From Variovorax sp. CAN15 (lineage in GTDB: Bacteria > Pseudomonadota > Gammaproteobacteria > Burkholderiales > Burkholderiaceae_C): 63,030 nucleotides of DNA. The notes beneath the pieces are model-generated. The model searched no databases and was not told the origin of the DNA. It saw only the letters and a list, made by a program, of their open reading frames with translations. How positions within the stretch are numbered: the stretch's first letter is position 1; each line of letters starts with the position of its first letter. Positions 1-7,123 of the stretch are shown here, one piece after another. The stretch lies in assembly GCF_030462475.1 (NCBI RefSeq), contig NZ_JASMRZ010000003.1:1-63030 (forward strand). The letters run 5' to 3'. A program made the translations under genes and the position numbers.

Positions 1-350
1 TTCGGCGAAGCCTTGTAGTCTAGCACGATTTTTTCAAATCAACCAAACTATTTTGGCTTTCACATCCACCAACTTCTTTCGCAACCCGCAACTCTCATCG
101 CAAGCCACTGAAGCAGTTCGTTTCAGCGAAGCCTTCGATTATGCACCGTTTTTTAAGAACCGGTCAACTTTCGAAGACTTTTTCTTCACCACCACAACCA
201 GAACCCCAAAGAGACCGGCCGCTTCAACAACCAAACGGCTGTCAGTAGCGAAGCCCACGAGTATATGACAGATTTTGAAGCGCTGGCAACTGGCTGAAGA
301 TTTTTTCACTGCACGCCCCCGCACACAAGGAAGGCAAGCAGGGCAGCCAT
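1..350. repeat. Low-GC gene-less stretch with imperfect direct repeats
   Basis: No convincing gene is present in the first 350 bases, which are clearly poorer in GC than the rest of the window. A short unit beginning with 'GCGAAGCC', followed by an AT-rich tail, recurs three times: near 5 (tail reaching a T-run near 30), near 138 (tail reaching a T-run near 150) and near 248 (tail near 275). A short inverted repeat (CTGAA...TTCAG, about 109-139) precedes the second copy. The open frames here are low-complexity and have no ribosome binding site, so I do not call them genes. The function is unknown; a transcribed spacer or remnants of an old repeat are possible. Confidence 0.45.
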
Positions 351-351
351 G

Positions 352-376
352 AAAAAAGCCGCCCTCAGGCGGCTTC
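352..376 (-). terminator. Rho-independent terminator of the 180-aa membrane protein gene
   Basis: On the minus strand a GCCGCC/GGCGGC stem with a short loop is followed directly by a run of six T. It lies about 23 nt past the stop codon of the gene at 399-941, so it most likely ends that transcript. Confidence 0.75.
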
Positions 377-398
377 CTCGTATCCAGTGCTTCGCTAC

Positions 399-941
399 TT
401 AGTAATAGCGCGAGCTGTTCATGCGGCGCATCGCTTCGTACAGCGTGGGCATGCGCACTTCCTGCGAACGGGCGCTCATGCGGGCCAGTGCATCGATCTT
501 TGCGGCTTCGGCTGCGGGCACGGTGCCTTCCGATTGCTGACGCCACATGGCAGCCTGCAGTTCTTGCATCACGCGCGGGTCGCTCTGTGCGGTAGCAAGG
601 AAACGAGCATCCGCACGCGCTGCTGCGCGGCGTTCAGCAGCGGCGCGCCAAGCGGCGGCAAGGCCGCTCTGACGGACCGAGCCGGCGAACAGTGCGAACA
701 AGGCAATGGCTGCAACGCAGAACACCGTCCAGGCTGCGAGCAAACCACCTTCGTTCCAGTTGGAAACGAGCGATTCGGTCACCACCAGCACTGCCGCGGC
801 AATGGCGACGATCAGCAGGGCGATGAGCGGGCGGCTGCCATTGGCGCCGGCACGGGCGGCCTGGATCTGGCCGAACAGGACTTCGGCGCGACGCACGCCG
901 GGGTGGACAGTAGGTTGGTCAACGTGAACGAAGCTGGTCAT
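399..941 (-). CDS. Hypothetical membrane protein with two transmembrane helices
   Basis: This 180-aa protein is not recognised as a named family. Two hydrophobic segments, about residues 38-58 (rich in L, A, V, I) and 65-85, are separated by a short loop with N, W and G, giving a hairpin of membrane helices. The C-terminal half, about 90-180, is a charged, Ala/Arg-rich soluble tail that is probably helical and is likely cytoplasmic. The ATG start is supported by an excellent AGGAGG ribosome site 8 nt upstream. It is divergent from the LysR gene at 1063, and the 120-bp gap holds a palindrome that could control both. A strong terminator follows the gene. It may be a small envelope or stress protein, but no function can be assigned. 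Confidence 0.75.
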   Translation of the reverse strand: MTSFVHVDQPTVHPGVRRAEVLFGQIQAARAGANGSRPLIALLIVAIAAAVLVVTESLVSNWNEGGLLAAWTVFCVAAIALFALFAGSVRQSGLAAAWRAAAERRAAARADARFLATAQSDPRVMQELQAAMWRQQSEGTVPAAEAAKIDALARMSARSQEVRMPTLYEAMRRMNSSRYY

Positions 942-1001
942 GATGCATCCCTCCTGGGACAGTGGTAATCAGTGGTGGCGAACAAGGCCGATGGGGTGAT
1001 A

Positions 1002-1016
1002 TTAGGGATTACCCCA
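1002..1016. promoter_or_regulatory. GGG-ATTA-CCC palindrome in the divergent promoter
   Basis: The sequence TTAGGGATTACCCCA lies between the divergent genes at 399-941 and 1063-2043. A similar palindrome (TAGGGGTTAACCCTAG) lies near 2293. Both have GGG and CCC half-sites around an AT-rich core, which suggests one DNA-binding protein recognises both, possibly the LysR protein encoded at 1063. Confidence 0.4.
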
Positions 1017-1062
1017 GTGTTTATCCACTTTATCTTTCTGATGTTTATCATTCATAGAACTG

Positions 1063-2043
1063 ATGGATGTCAACTTTCGCACGCTCGACCTCAACCTGCT
1101 CCGCGTCTTCGACGAGGTGATGGCCGAGCGCAACCTCACGCGGGCCGCCCGCAACCTGTCGATCACCCAGCCGGCGGTAAGCAACGCGCTACGTCGCCTG
1201 CGCGAGGTTCTAGGGGACGAGCTGGTGCGCCGTTCAGGCGCAGGCGTGGAACCCACCCCCCGAGCGCTCGCCTTGTGGCCAACCGTGCGCGACGCCCTGC
1301 GCCAGCTTCAGCACACGCTGGCCCCCGGCGAATTCGATGCAGGCACGGCCGACACCACCTTCCTGTTGGCGATGGCCGACGCCACCGCGGCCGAGCTCAT
1401 CCCGGGCCTGGTGCAGATCGCGGAAAAGGAAGCGCCCGCCATTTCCCTGCGCGTGCTGCCGTTGACGACACGCGACCCGCGCCGCATGCTCGAACAGGAA
1501 GAAGTGGATATGGCCGTCGGCTACTTCCCGGCCGTGATCGCAAGCCTCGCGGCGCGCGGTCAATCGGGGGTGGGGGTGCCGTTCGAGACCCAGCGGCTCT
1601 ATCTGGGCCAATATGTATGCGTGATGCGGCGCGGCCATCCGCTGGCGGATGCGCCGCTGACGCTCGACGACTATTGCGCGGCCCGGCACCTTCTGGTGAG
1701 TTTTTCAGGCCGGCCATACGGCTTCATCGACCAGACGCTGGGCGCCATGGGCCGCGAGCGGCGCATTGTGGTGACGGTGAACCAGTTCTTCACCGCGGGC
1801 CGGGTGGTCGCCAATTCGGATCTGCTGACGGTGCTGCCTCGTCACTTCGTGACCGTGACCGGCATCGACGACCAGCTGGTGCTGCGCGACCTGCCTTTCG
1901 ACCAGCCGCCGGTGCACGTGGATGCGATCTGGCACCGGCGCGCCCAGCACGGGCACTCTCACGAATGGCTGCGGGATGCGCTGTTGCGCTCGGCAGCCGC
2001 GGCTTTCGCCGGGTCGGTCCTCGGACAGAAGGTGCCCGACTGA
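1063..2043 (+). CDS. LysR-family transcriptional regulator (NodD/NahR-like subgroup)
   Basis: The 326-aa protein has an N-terminal winged helix-turn-helix at about residues 9-67 (DLNLLRVFDEVMAERNLTRA, then AARNLSITQPAVSNALRRLR). A substrate-binding domain occupies about 95-310. The DLNLL opening and the 'ITQPAVSNALRRLR' recognition helix are typical of the NodD/NahR/LinR subgroup, whose members usually sense aromatic or other small organic compounds. Its target is not evident: the divergent gene encodes a small membrane protein and no catabolic gene adjoins. The LysR habit of regulating a divergent neighbour makes the palindrome at 1002-1016 a candidate site. The ligand is unknown. Confidence 0.9.
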   Translation: MDVNFRTLDLNLLRVFDEVMAERNLTRAARNLSITQPAVSNALRRLREVLGDELVRRSGAGVEPTPRALALWPTVRDALRQLQHTLAPGEFDAGTADTTFLLAMADATAAELIPGLVQIAEKEAPAISLRVLPLTTRDPRRMLEQEEVDMAVGYFPAVIASLAARGQSGVGVPFETQRLYLGQYVCVMRRGHPLADAPLTLDDYCAARHLLVSFSGRPYGFIDQTLGAMGRERRIVVTVNQFFTAGRVVANSDLLTVLPRHFVTVTGIDDQLVLRDLPFDQPPVHVDAIWHRRAQHGHSHEWLRDALLRSAAAAFAGSVLGQKVPD

Positions 2044-2070
2044 CCTGTCTGCTAACTACTTACTAGCCAA

Positions 2071-2244
2071 TCAGCGAACGACGCTGAGCCAGGCGCTGGC
2101 TGCGGCGCGCAGTTCCTGGGCGTGGTGGGCACCACGGCCGGCGCGCATGTCGGCGCTTTCCATCAGTGCGGCGGCGTGGCTGGCCGGAGCATTGGCGCTG
2201 GAAGAACGGAAGAATCGGGCCACTTGGGCGATGAGGCTGAACAT
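2071..2244 (-). CDS. Small conserved-looking protein of 57 aa
   Basis: This short protein begins MFSLIAQVARFF and ends ASAWLSVVR. I recall similar small proteins, with a hydrophobic-basic N-terminal helix and an Ala-rich helical C-terminus, in Comamonadaceae, but no function. Translation could start at the ATG at 2244, which has no strong ribosome site, or at a TTG at 2289. A perfect-core palindrome at 2293-2308 sits just upstream and looks like its operator. It converges on the LysR gene at 1063. It may be a stress-type small protein similar in style to DUF1127 proteins. Confidence 0.5.
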   Translation of the reverse strand: MFSLIAQVARFFRSSSANAPASHAAALMESADMRAGRGAHHAQELRAAASAWLSVVR

Positions 2245-2292
2245 GATGGTGCGCGGCTCGCGGCTGCGCTGGAGTGGTTGATGTTTCAAGAA

Positions 2293-2308
2293 TAGGGGTT
2301 AACCCTAG
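2293..2308. promoter_or_regulatory. GTTAAC-centred palindromic operator candidate
   Basis: TAGGGGTTAACCCTAG is an almost perfect palindrome around GTTAAC. It lies upstream of the 57-aa gene (minus strand) and about 60 nt upstream of the metallophosphoesterase gene (plus strand), so it could act on either. It resembles the site at 1002-1016. Confidence 0.4.
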
Positions 2309-2369
2309 AAAATCAAGCCAAACCTTATGCGTGTCATGCATGGGGCAATTCACCTAGACTGCCTCGACG

Positions 2370-3185
2370 ATGAAGCTGCAACTGCTGTCCGACCTGCACC
2401 TAGAGTCCCATCCCAACTTCCGCGCCGAGCCCCTGCCCGGCGCCGACATGCTGATCCTGGCGGGCGACATCGGCTCCTACCAGCAGGGCTCCCGCCTGAC
2501 CGACTCCGATTTCGGCCTGGGCCGCTTCTCCCCCCGCAATGGCTGGCCGGTGCCCGTGATCTACGTGCCGGGCAACCACGAGTACGACAACGTCGACTTC
2601 GATGAGACCCACCAGCGACTGCGCACCCTCTGCGACGAGCTCGACATCATCTGGCTGGAACGCGAAACCCGGGTGATCGAAGGCATCCGCTTTGTCGGCA
2701 CCACGCTCTGGGCCGATTTCGACGCGCTCGCCGAGCCGACCGACAGCCTCGCCGATGCGCTCAAGAAGCGCGGCAAGGCCATGCGCTCCGCCGATTTCTA
2801 TCTTGAAAAAGCGGCCACCATGCGTAACGGCGAACTCTTCCTCGCCCCGCAGCTGCGCGACCAGGCACTGGCCTGCCAGGACTGGCTCAAGCAGGCACTG
2901 GCCGAGCCCTTCGAAGGCACCACGGTAGCCATCACCCACTTCGCACCCAGCCTCGAGAGTGGCGATCCGCGCTACGGCCTGACACCCGGCACCGCAGGTT
3001 TCTGCAATGCCCTCGACGAGCTGCTGCCCCAGGCGAAGCTCTGGCTGCACGGCCACCTGCACTGCCCGTCCGACTACGTGAAGAACGGCTGCCGCGTGGT
3101 CGCCAATCCGCTGGGCTACGCGCGCAACGGCGAGCAGGAAGGCTACAAGCCCCAGTTGCTGATCGAGGTGCCCGGCGCCCGGTAA
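2370..3185 (+). CDS. Calcineurin-like metallophosphoesterase
   Basis: The 271-aa protein carries the full set of metallophosphoesterase metal-binding motifs. These are SDLHLE (D8, H10), AGDIG (D33), GNHEY (N69, H70), ITHFAPS and LHGHLH near residues 190-230. Such enzymes bind two metal ions and hydrolyse phosphomono- or diesters; the substrate cannot be told from sequence. There is no signal peptide, so it is cytoplasmic. A 270-aa single-domain form with an insertion between the second and third motifs is common in proteobacterial proteins annotated only as metallophosphoesterase. It stands alone between the tiny 57-aa gene and the amidase and seems unrelated to the following catabolic cluster. 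Confidence 0.9.
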   Translation: MKLQLLSDLHLESHPNFRAEPLPGADMLILAGDIGSYQQGSRLTDSDFGLGRFSPRNGWPVPVIYVPGNHEYDNVDFDETHQRLRTLCDELDIIWLERETRVIEGIRFVGTTLWADFDALAEPTDSLADALKKRGKAMRSADFYLEKAATMRNGELFLAPQLRDQALACQDWLKQALAEPFEGTTVAITHFAPSLESGDPRYGLTPGTAGFCNALDELLPQAKLWLHGHLHCPSDYVKNGCRVVANPLGYARNGEQEGYKPQLLIEVPGAR

Positions 3186-3258
3186 CGGCCGGCAACGCCT
3201 TCGCCGCCACGGCTGTGTAGACTGGCCCGATTCCATCGGACCGATGGGGGAGCGCGCC

Positions 3259-4767
3259 ATGACGCAGCAGCAGAAACAACAACGACGTCGCCACTTCCTG
3301 CAGCAGGCCGCCGGCGCAGCCGCGACCACCGGGCTGCTCTCCTTCTGGCCGCAAGCCTTCGCCCAGAAGCCGGCCGAGGCGACCGGCGGCAGGGCCATGG
3401 GCCAGCTCTCGATGGCGGAGATGTCGCGCCGCCTCGCCGCCGGCAGCCTCAGCAGCAGCCAGCTCGTGGAAGAAGCACTGGCCGCCATCCAGAACCCCGC
3501 GGGCGAAGGCGCGCGCACCTTCATCCGCGTGCATGCCGATTCAGCACGCGCCACCGCGGCCCGGCTCGACGCCGAACGCAAGAGCGGCCGCCCCGCCGCC
3601 TCGCCCATCGCCGGCATCCCGATCTCGCTGAAGGACCTGTTCGACGAGGCCGGCGTCACCACGCTCGGCGGCTCGATGGTGCTGGCCGGCCAGCCGCCGG
3701 CCGCGCGCGACGCCATCGTGGTCGAGCGGCTGCGGCGCGCGGGCGCGATCGTCATCGGGCGCTCCAACACGGTCGAGTTCGCCTACACCGGCCTGGGCAT
3801 CAACCCGCACTACGGCACGCCGAAGAACGTCTACGACCGCGCGACCGGCCGCATCCCCGGCGGCTCGACCTCGGGCGGCGCGATCTCGCTGACCGACGGC
3901 ATGGCGGCCGGCGCCATCGGCACCGACACCGGCGGCTCGCTGCGCATTCCGGCTGCCCTCAACGGGCTGGTGGGCTTCAAGCCGACGCAGCGGCGCATTC
4001 CGCTCGATGGCGTACTGCCGCTGTCGACCTCCTTCGACTCGGCCGGGCCGATGGCATGGACGGTGGAAGACTGCGCCCTGCTCGATTCCGTGCTCGCCGC
4101 CGAGCTGCCGCGCCCGCTGCGCGTGCTGCCGATGCGCGGCCTGCGCTTCGCGGTGCCCAGGACCTTCTTCCTGGACGAGCTCTCGCCGCCGGTGGCCGCG
4201 GCCTTCGCCTCGGCGCTGGCCAAGCTCTCCGCCGCGGGCGCGACGATCACCGAGCTGCCGATGGCCGAGTTCGCGAAGGCGCCGACCATCAACCCACGCG
4301 GCATGATCACCGCCGCCGAAGCCTTCACCTGGCACCGCGAGCTCATCAAGACGGGCGCCGCCAAGTACGACCCACGCGTGCTGGCGCGCATCAGGACCGG
4401 CGAGACCATCACCGCGCCCGACTACCTGCAGCTGCAGGCGCTGCGCCGCCAGTTCATCCGCTCGATCAACACCGCGGCCGCGAGCTACGACGCGATGCTG
4501 ATGCCCACCACGCCCGACATCGCGCCGCCGATCGCCGAGGTGCTGAAGGACGACGACACCTATTACCGGATCAACGCCCGCATGCTGCGCAACCCCTCGG
4601 TGGTGAACCTGTTCGACGGCTGCGCGCTCTCGGTGCCCTGCCACGACGCGGGCACCGCGCCTGTGGGGCTGATGGTGGCGAGCATAGGCAACACCGATCA
4701 CCGGCTGCTGGCGGTGGGCGCGGCGGTGGAAGCGGTGGTGACGCCGAGGCGCGCGCTCAGCAGCTGA
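3259..4767 (+). CDS. Tat-exported amidase-signature enzyme
   Basis: This is a 502-aa amidase-signature family protein. The Ser-cisSer-Lys triad is visible: K125 in ISLKDLF, S203 in GGSTSGG and S227 in TGGSLRIPA, with the family's usual 24-residue spacing between the two serines. The N-terminus (RRRHFLQQAAGAAATTGLLS, then AFAQ) looks like a twin-arginine signal with cleavage near residue 36, so the enzyme should act in the periplasm. I chose the ATG at 3259 because GGGGGAG lies 6 nt before it; an ATG 15 nt earlier lacks a good site. It hydrolyses an amide to acid plus ammonia or amine, substrate unknown. It faces the gntR gene tail to tail and borders a Rieske/ligase/ABC cluster, so it may prepare a substrate for uptake. 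Indoleacetamide-hydrolase-like annotation is common for such proteins. Confidence 0.85.
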   Translation: MTQQQKQQRRRHFLQQAAGAAATTGLLSFWPQAFAQKPAEATGGRAMGQLSMAEMSRRLAAGSLSSSQLVEEALAAIQNPAGEGARTFIRVHADSARATAARLDAERKSGRPAASPIAGIPISLKDLFDEAGVTTLGGSMVLAGQPPAARDAIVVERLRRAGAIVIGRSNTVEFAYTGLGINPHYGTPKNVYDRATGRIPGGSTSGGAISLTDGMAAGAIGTDTGGSLRIPAALNGLVGFKPTQRRIPLDGVLPLSTSFDSAGPMAWTVEDCALLDSVLAAELPRPLRVLPMRGLRFAVPRTFFLDELSPPVAAAFASALAKLSAAGATITELPMAEFAKAPTINPRGMITAAEAFTWHRELIKTGAAKYDPRVLARIRTGETITAPDYLQLQALRRQFIRSINTAAASYDAMLMPTTPDIAPPIAEVLKDDDTYYRINARMLRNPSVVNLFDGCALSVPCHDAGTAPVGLMVASIGNTDHRLLAVGAAVEAVVTPRRALSS

Positions 4768-4777
4768 GCGCCCCGGC

Positions 4778-5515
4778 TTACGCGCCGCCGCGGCCCTTCG
4801 CCACCAGCTTGATGCCGGGCATGAGCTCAGCCGCGAGTTCGGGCCGTTCCAGCGCGTAATCGAGGTTCATGCGCGCGATCTCGACGTGCTCCTCGCCCAG
4901 CGCCTGCGCCCGCGAGCCCTGGCCGCGCTCGATGGCCTGCACCATCGCATGGTGCGTGCGGTGCGCCTGGCGCATCCACTGCTGGCCCTCTTCCATCGAC
5001 GACTGCATGGGCAGCATCGCGCTCGGGGCGGCGAAAGGCTGGCCGCCGAGCATGTCCATCACCCGCTTGAGCGCGAGGTTGCCGCAGCCTTCGATGATCA
5101 GCTTGTGGAAGCGGTCGTTCATCTCGACGTAGGCCGCGTAGTCGTCGATCTCCATGCTGGGCTTGTTCACGGCGCGGTCGCCGTCTTCCAGGCATTCCTT
5201 CAGGTCGCGCAGCAACTGGCGCGAGGCGCCGTCCTCGGCCAGCAGGCGCGCGGCGAAGCCTTCGATCACGCCGCGCACGCGGATGGCGTCGGCCACTTCC
5301 TGCGAGGTGAAGCGGCGCATCTGGTAGCCGCCGCTGGGCGACTGCTCGATCAGCCCTTCGTGCTCCAGGCTGGCCAGCGCCAGCCGCACCGGTGTGCGCG
5401 AGGCTTCGAGCTTCTCGGCCAGCGGGATCTCGGCCAGCCGCTCTCCGGGCCCGAATTCGCCCTTGAGGATCATGTCGCGCAGTTGCACGAGCACGCGGGA
5501 TTGTTGGGAGTCCAT
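4778..5515 (-). CDS. GntR-family regulator, FadR/FCD subgroup
   Basis: The 245-aa protein has an N-terminal winged helix (about residues 8-72, including LAEKLEASRTPVRLALASLE) and a C-terminal all-helical FCD domain. The FCD domain has the expected metal-ligand histidines (NDRFHKLI and HRTHHAMVQAI). FCD regulators usually repress catabolic operons and release DNA when they bind an organic acid, amino acid or related ligand. It is divergent from the Rieske oxygenase operon at 5778. The 262-bp gap holds two copies of a TTGCATGCA element, one near its own start and one at the oxygenase promoter. This makes it the likely local repressor of that operon and of itself. Confidence 0.88.
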   Translation of the reverse strand: MDSQQSRVLVQLRDMILKGEFGPGERLAEIPLAEKLEASRTPVRLALASLEHEGLIEQSPSGGYQMRRFTSQEVADAIRVRGVIEGFAARLLAEDGASRQLLRDLKECLEDGDRAVNKPSMEIDDYAAYVEMNDRFHKLIIEGCGNLALKRVMDMLGGQPFAAPSAMLPMQSSMEEGQQWMRQAHRTHHAMVQAIERGQGSRAQALGEEHVEIARMNLDYALERPELAAELMPGIKLVAKGRGGA

Positions 5516-5575
5516 CGCCGAATTCTAGGAGACACGCCCGCCATTGCACGCAGCATATTTATCCTGGCTCGGTTG

Positions 5576-5585
5576 TTGCATGCAC
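5576..5585. promoter_or_regulatory. TTGCATGCAC element upstream of gntR
   Basis: This nearly palindromic 10-mer lies 61 nt upstream of the gntR start and matches the perfect palindrome at 5723-5732 in 9 of 10 positions. Two copies in one divergent control region suggest the binding sites of the GntR protein. Confidence 0.45.
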
Positions 5586-5684
5586 TGCTTCACAACCAGT
5601 GTCAAAAACCGACGATACGCTCAGCGTTTACCCTGATTTTTGCCCTTCCAAGCCCCAGATTGGGGCGATTTGGCAGATGAAAGT

Positions 5685-5732
5685 TTGACCGCGATCGAGG
5701 ATCACCAAGACAATGCATACAGTTGCATGCAA
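5685..5732 (+). promoter_or_regulatory. Promoter and overlapping operator of the Rieske/ligase operon
   Basis: A candidate -35 box TTGACC (5685-5690) and -10 box GACAAT (5709-5714) are 18 bp apart, which would start transcription near 5721. The perfect palindrome TTGCATGCAA (5723-5732) lies directly on that start, where a bound repressor would block transcription. The layout fits repression by the divergent GntR protein. Confidence 0.45.
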
Positions 5733-5777
5733 TAGCTGCAAGCCTCTTTCCACAGTCCCCACGATGGAGCCCGCACG

Positions 5778-7112
5778 ATGATCAGCGCCGAGCAAAACGA
5801 TTTCATCACCCGCGTCGGACCCGGCGCGCCCGCCGGCAAGCTGCTGCGCCGCTACTGGCAGCCGGTGGCCCTGGCCGACGAACTGGCGGGCCCGCGCCCG
5901 GTCAAGCCGGTGAAGCTCATGGGGCAGGACTTCGTCCTCTTCCGCGACGAGAGCGGCCAGCTCGGCATGCTCGACCGCGACTGCCCGCACCGCGGCGCCG
6001 ACCTCGCTTTCGGCCGGCTCGAGAACGGCGGCATCCGCTGCGCCTTCCACGGCTGGCTGTTCGACGCCAAGGGCAACTGCCTCGAGACCCCGGCCGAGCC
6101 CGCCACCAGCAAGCTGTGCAGCCGCATCAAGCAGTCGGCATATCCGGTCGTCGAGAAGGCCGGAACGATCTTCGCGTACATCGGCGAGGGCGAGCCGCCG
6201 GCCTTCCCCGAGTTCGACTGCTTCGTCGCGCCAGACAGCCACACCTTCGCCTTCAAGGGCCTGTTCGAGTGCAACTGGCTGCAGGCGCTCGAAGTGGGCA
6301 TCGACCCCGCGCACGCCTCGTACCTGCACCGCTTCTTCGAGGACGAAGACACCTCCGGCAGCTACGGCAAGCAGTTCCGCGGGGCCTCGGCCGACTCCGA
6401 CATGCCCATCACCAAGGTGCTGCGCGAATACGACCGTCCCGACATCAGCGTGGAGCCCACCGACTACGGCTTCCGCCTGAAGGCGCTGCGCAAGCTGAGT
6501 GAAGACACCACCCACGTGCGCGTGACCAACGTGGTGTTCCCGCAGGCCTTCGTGATCCCGATGAGCGCGGAGATGACCATCTCGCAATGGCATGTGCCGG
6601 TGGACGACACGCACTGCTACTGGTACGCCATCTTCACCAGCTTCACCGGCCCGGTCGACAAGCAGCAGATGCGCGACCAGCGCCTGAAGCTCTACGAGCT
6701 GCCCGACTACACCTCGCGCAAGAACAAGCGCAACAACTACGGCTACAGCATCGAGGAGCAGCTGACCGAAACCTACACCGGCATGGGCGACGACATCAAC
6801 GTGCACGACCAGTGGGCGGTGGAATCGCAAGGCCCGATCCAGGACCGCACGCGCGAGCACCTGGGCAGCACCGACAAGGGGATCATTGCCTACCGCCGCG
6901 TGCTGGTGAAGGCCATCGAGGCCACGCTGGCCGGCGAAAGCGCGCCGATGCTCATCGACGCCGCGCAGGCCCGCGCCATGACCGGCCCGCCCTCCATCGA
7001 CGGCATCGGCCGCAACGTCAGCGACGAAGCCGCCACCGAGGCCTACTGGCAGGACGCCGACCGCGCACGCCGCCTGAAGTCCGACTGGGCCTCCGCACGG
7101 CTCGCCGCCTGA
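5778..7112 (+). CDS. Rieske non-heme iron oxygenase, alpha subunit
   Basis: The 444-aa protein has a Rieske [2Fe-2S] site at C69-H71 and C88-H91 (CPHRG...CAFHGW). Its catalytic iron site is at LEVGIDPAHASYLH, with E172, D176, H179 and H184; the usual Asn of this motif is Glu, as I recall for the phthalate 4,5-dioxygenase/LigXa type. The later segment NVHDQWAVESQGPIQDRT resembles the same subgroup. These enzymes insert oxygen to hydroxylate, demethylate or dealkylate aromatic or other substrates, fed by electrons from a ferredoxin or reductase. It is the first gene of an operon with a GS-like ligase (11-nt gap) and a ferredoxin. No beta subunit is seen, consistent with an alpha-only enzyme. 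The substrate is unknown; an amine or its glutamyl conjugate is inferred from context. Confidence 0.9.
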   Translation: MISAEQNDFITRVGPGAPAGKLLRRYWQPVALADELAGPRPVKPVKLMGQDFVLFRDESGQLGMLDRDCPHRGADLAFGRLENGGIRCAFHGWLFDAKGNCLETPAEPATSKLCSRIKQSAYPVVEKAGTIFAYIGEGEPPAFPEFDCFVAPDSHTFAFKGLFECNWLQALEVGIDPAHASYLHRFFEDEDTSGSYGKQFRGASADSDMPITKVLREYDRPDISVEPTDYGFRLKALRKLSEDTTHVRVTNVVFPQAFVIPMSAEMTISQWHVPVDDTHCYWYAIFTSFTGPVDKQQMRDQRLKLYELPDYTSRKNKRNNYGYSIEEQLTETYTGMGDDINVHDQWAVESQGPIQDRTREHLGSTDKGIIAYRRVLVKAIEATLAGESAPMLIDAAQARAMTGPPSIDGIGRNVSDEAATEAYWQDADRARRLKSDWASARLAA

Positions 7113-7123
7113 GCAAGCACGCC

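Noticed and set aside
53..268. A 71-aa open frame in the first bases
   Set aside because: Low-complexity Thr/Phe-rich sequence in an AT-rich stretch, no ribosome site and no family.
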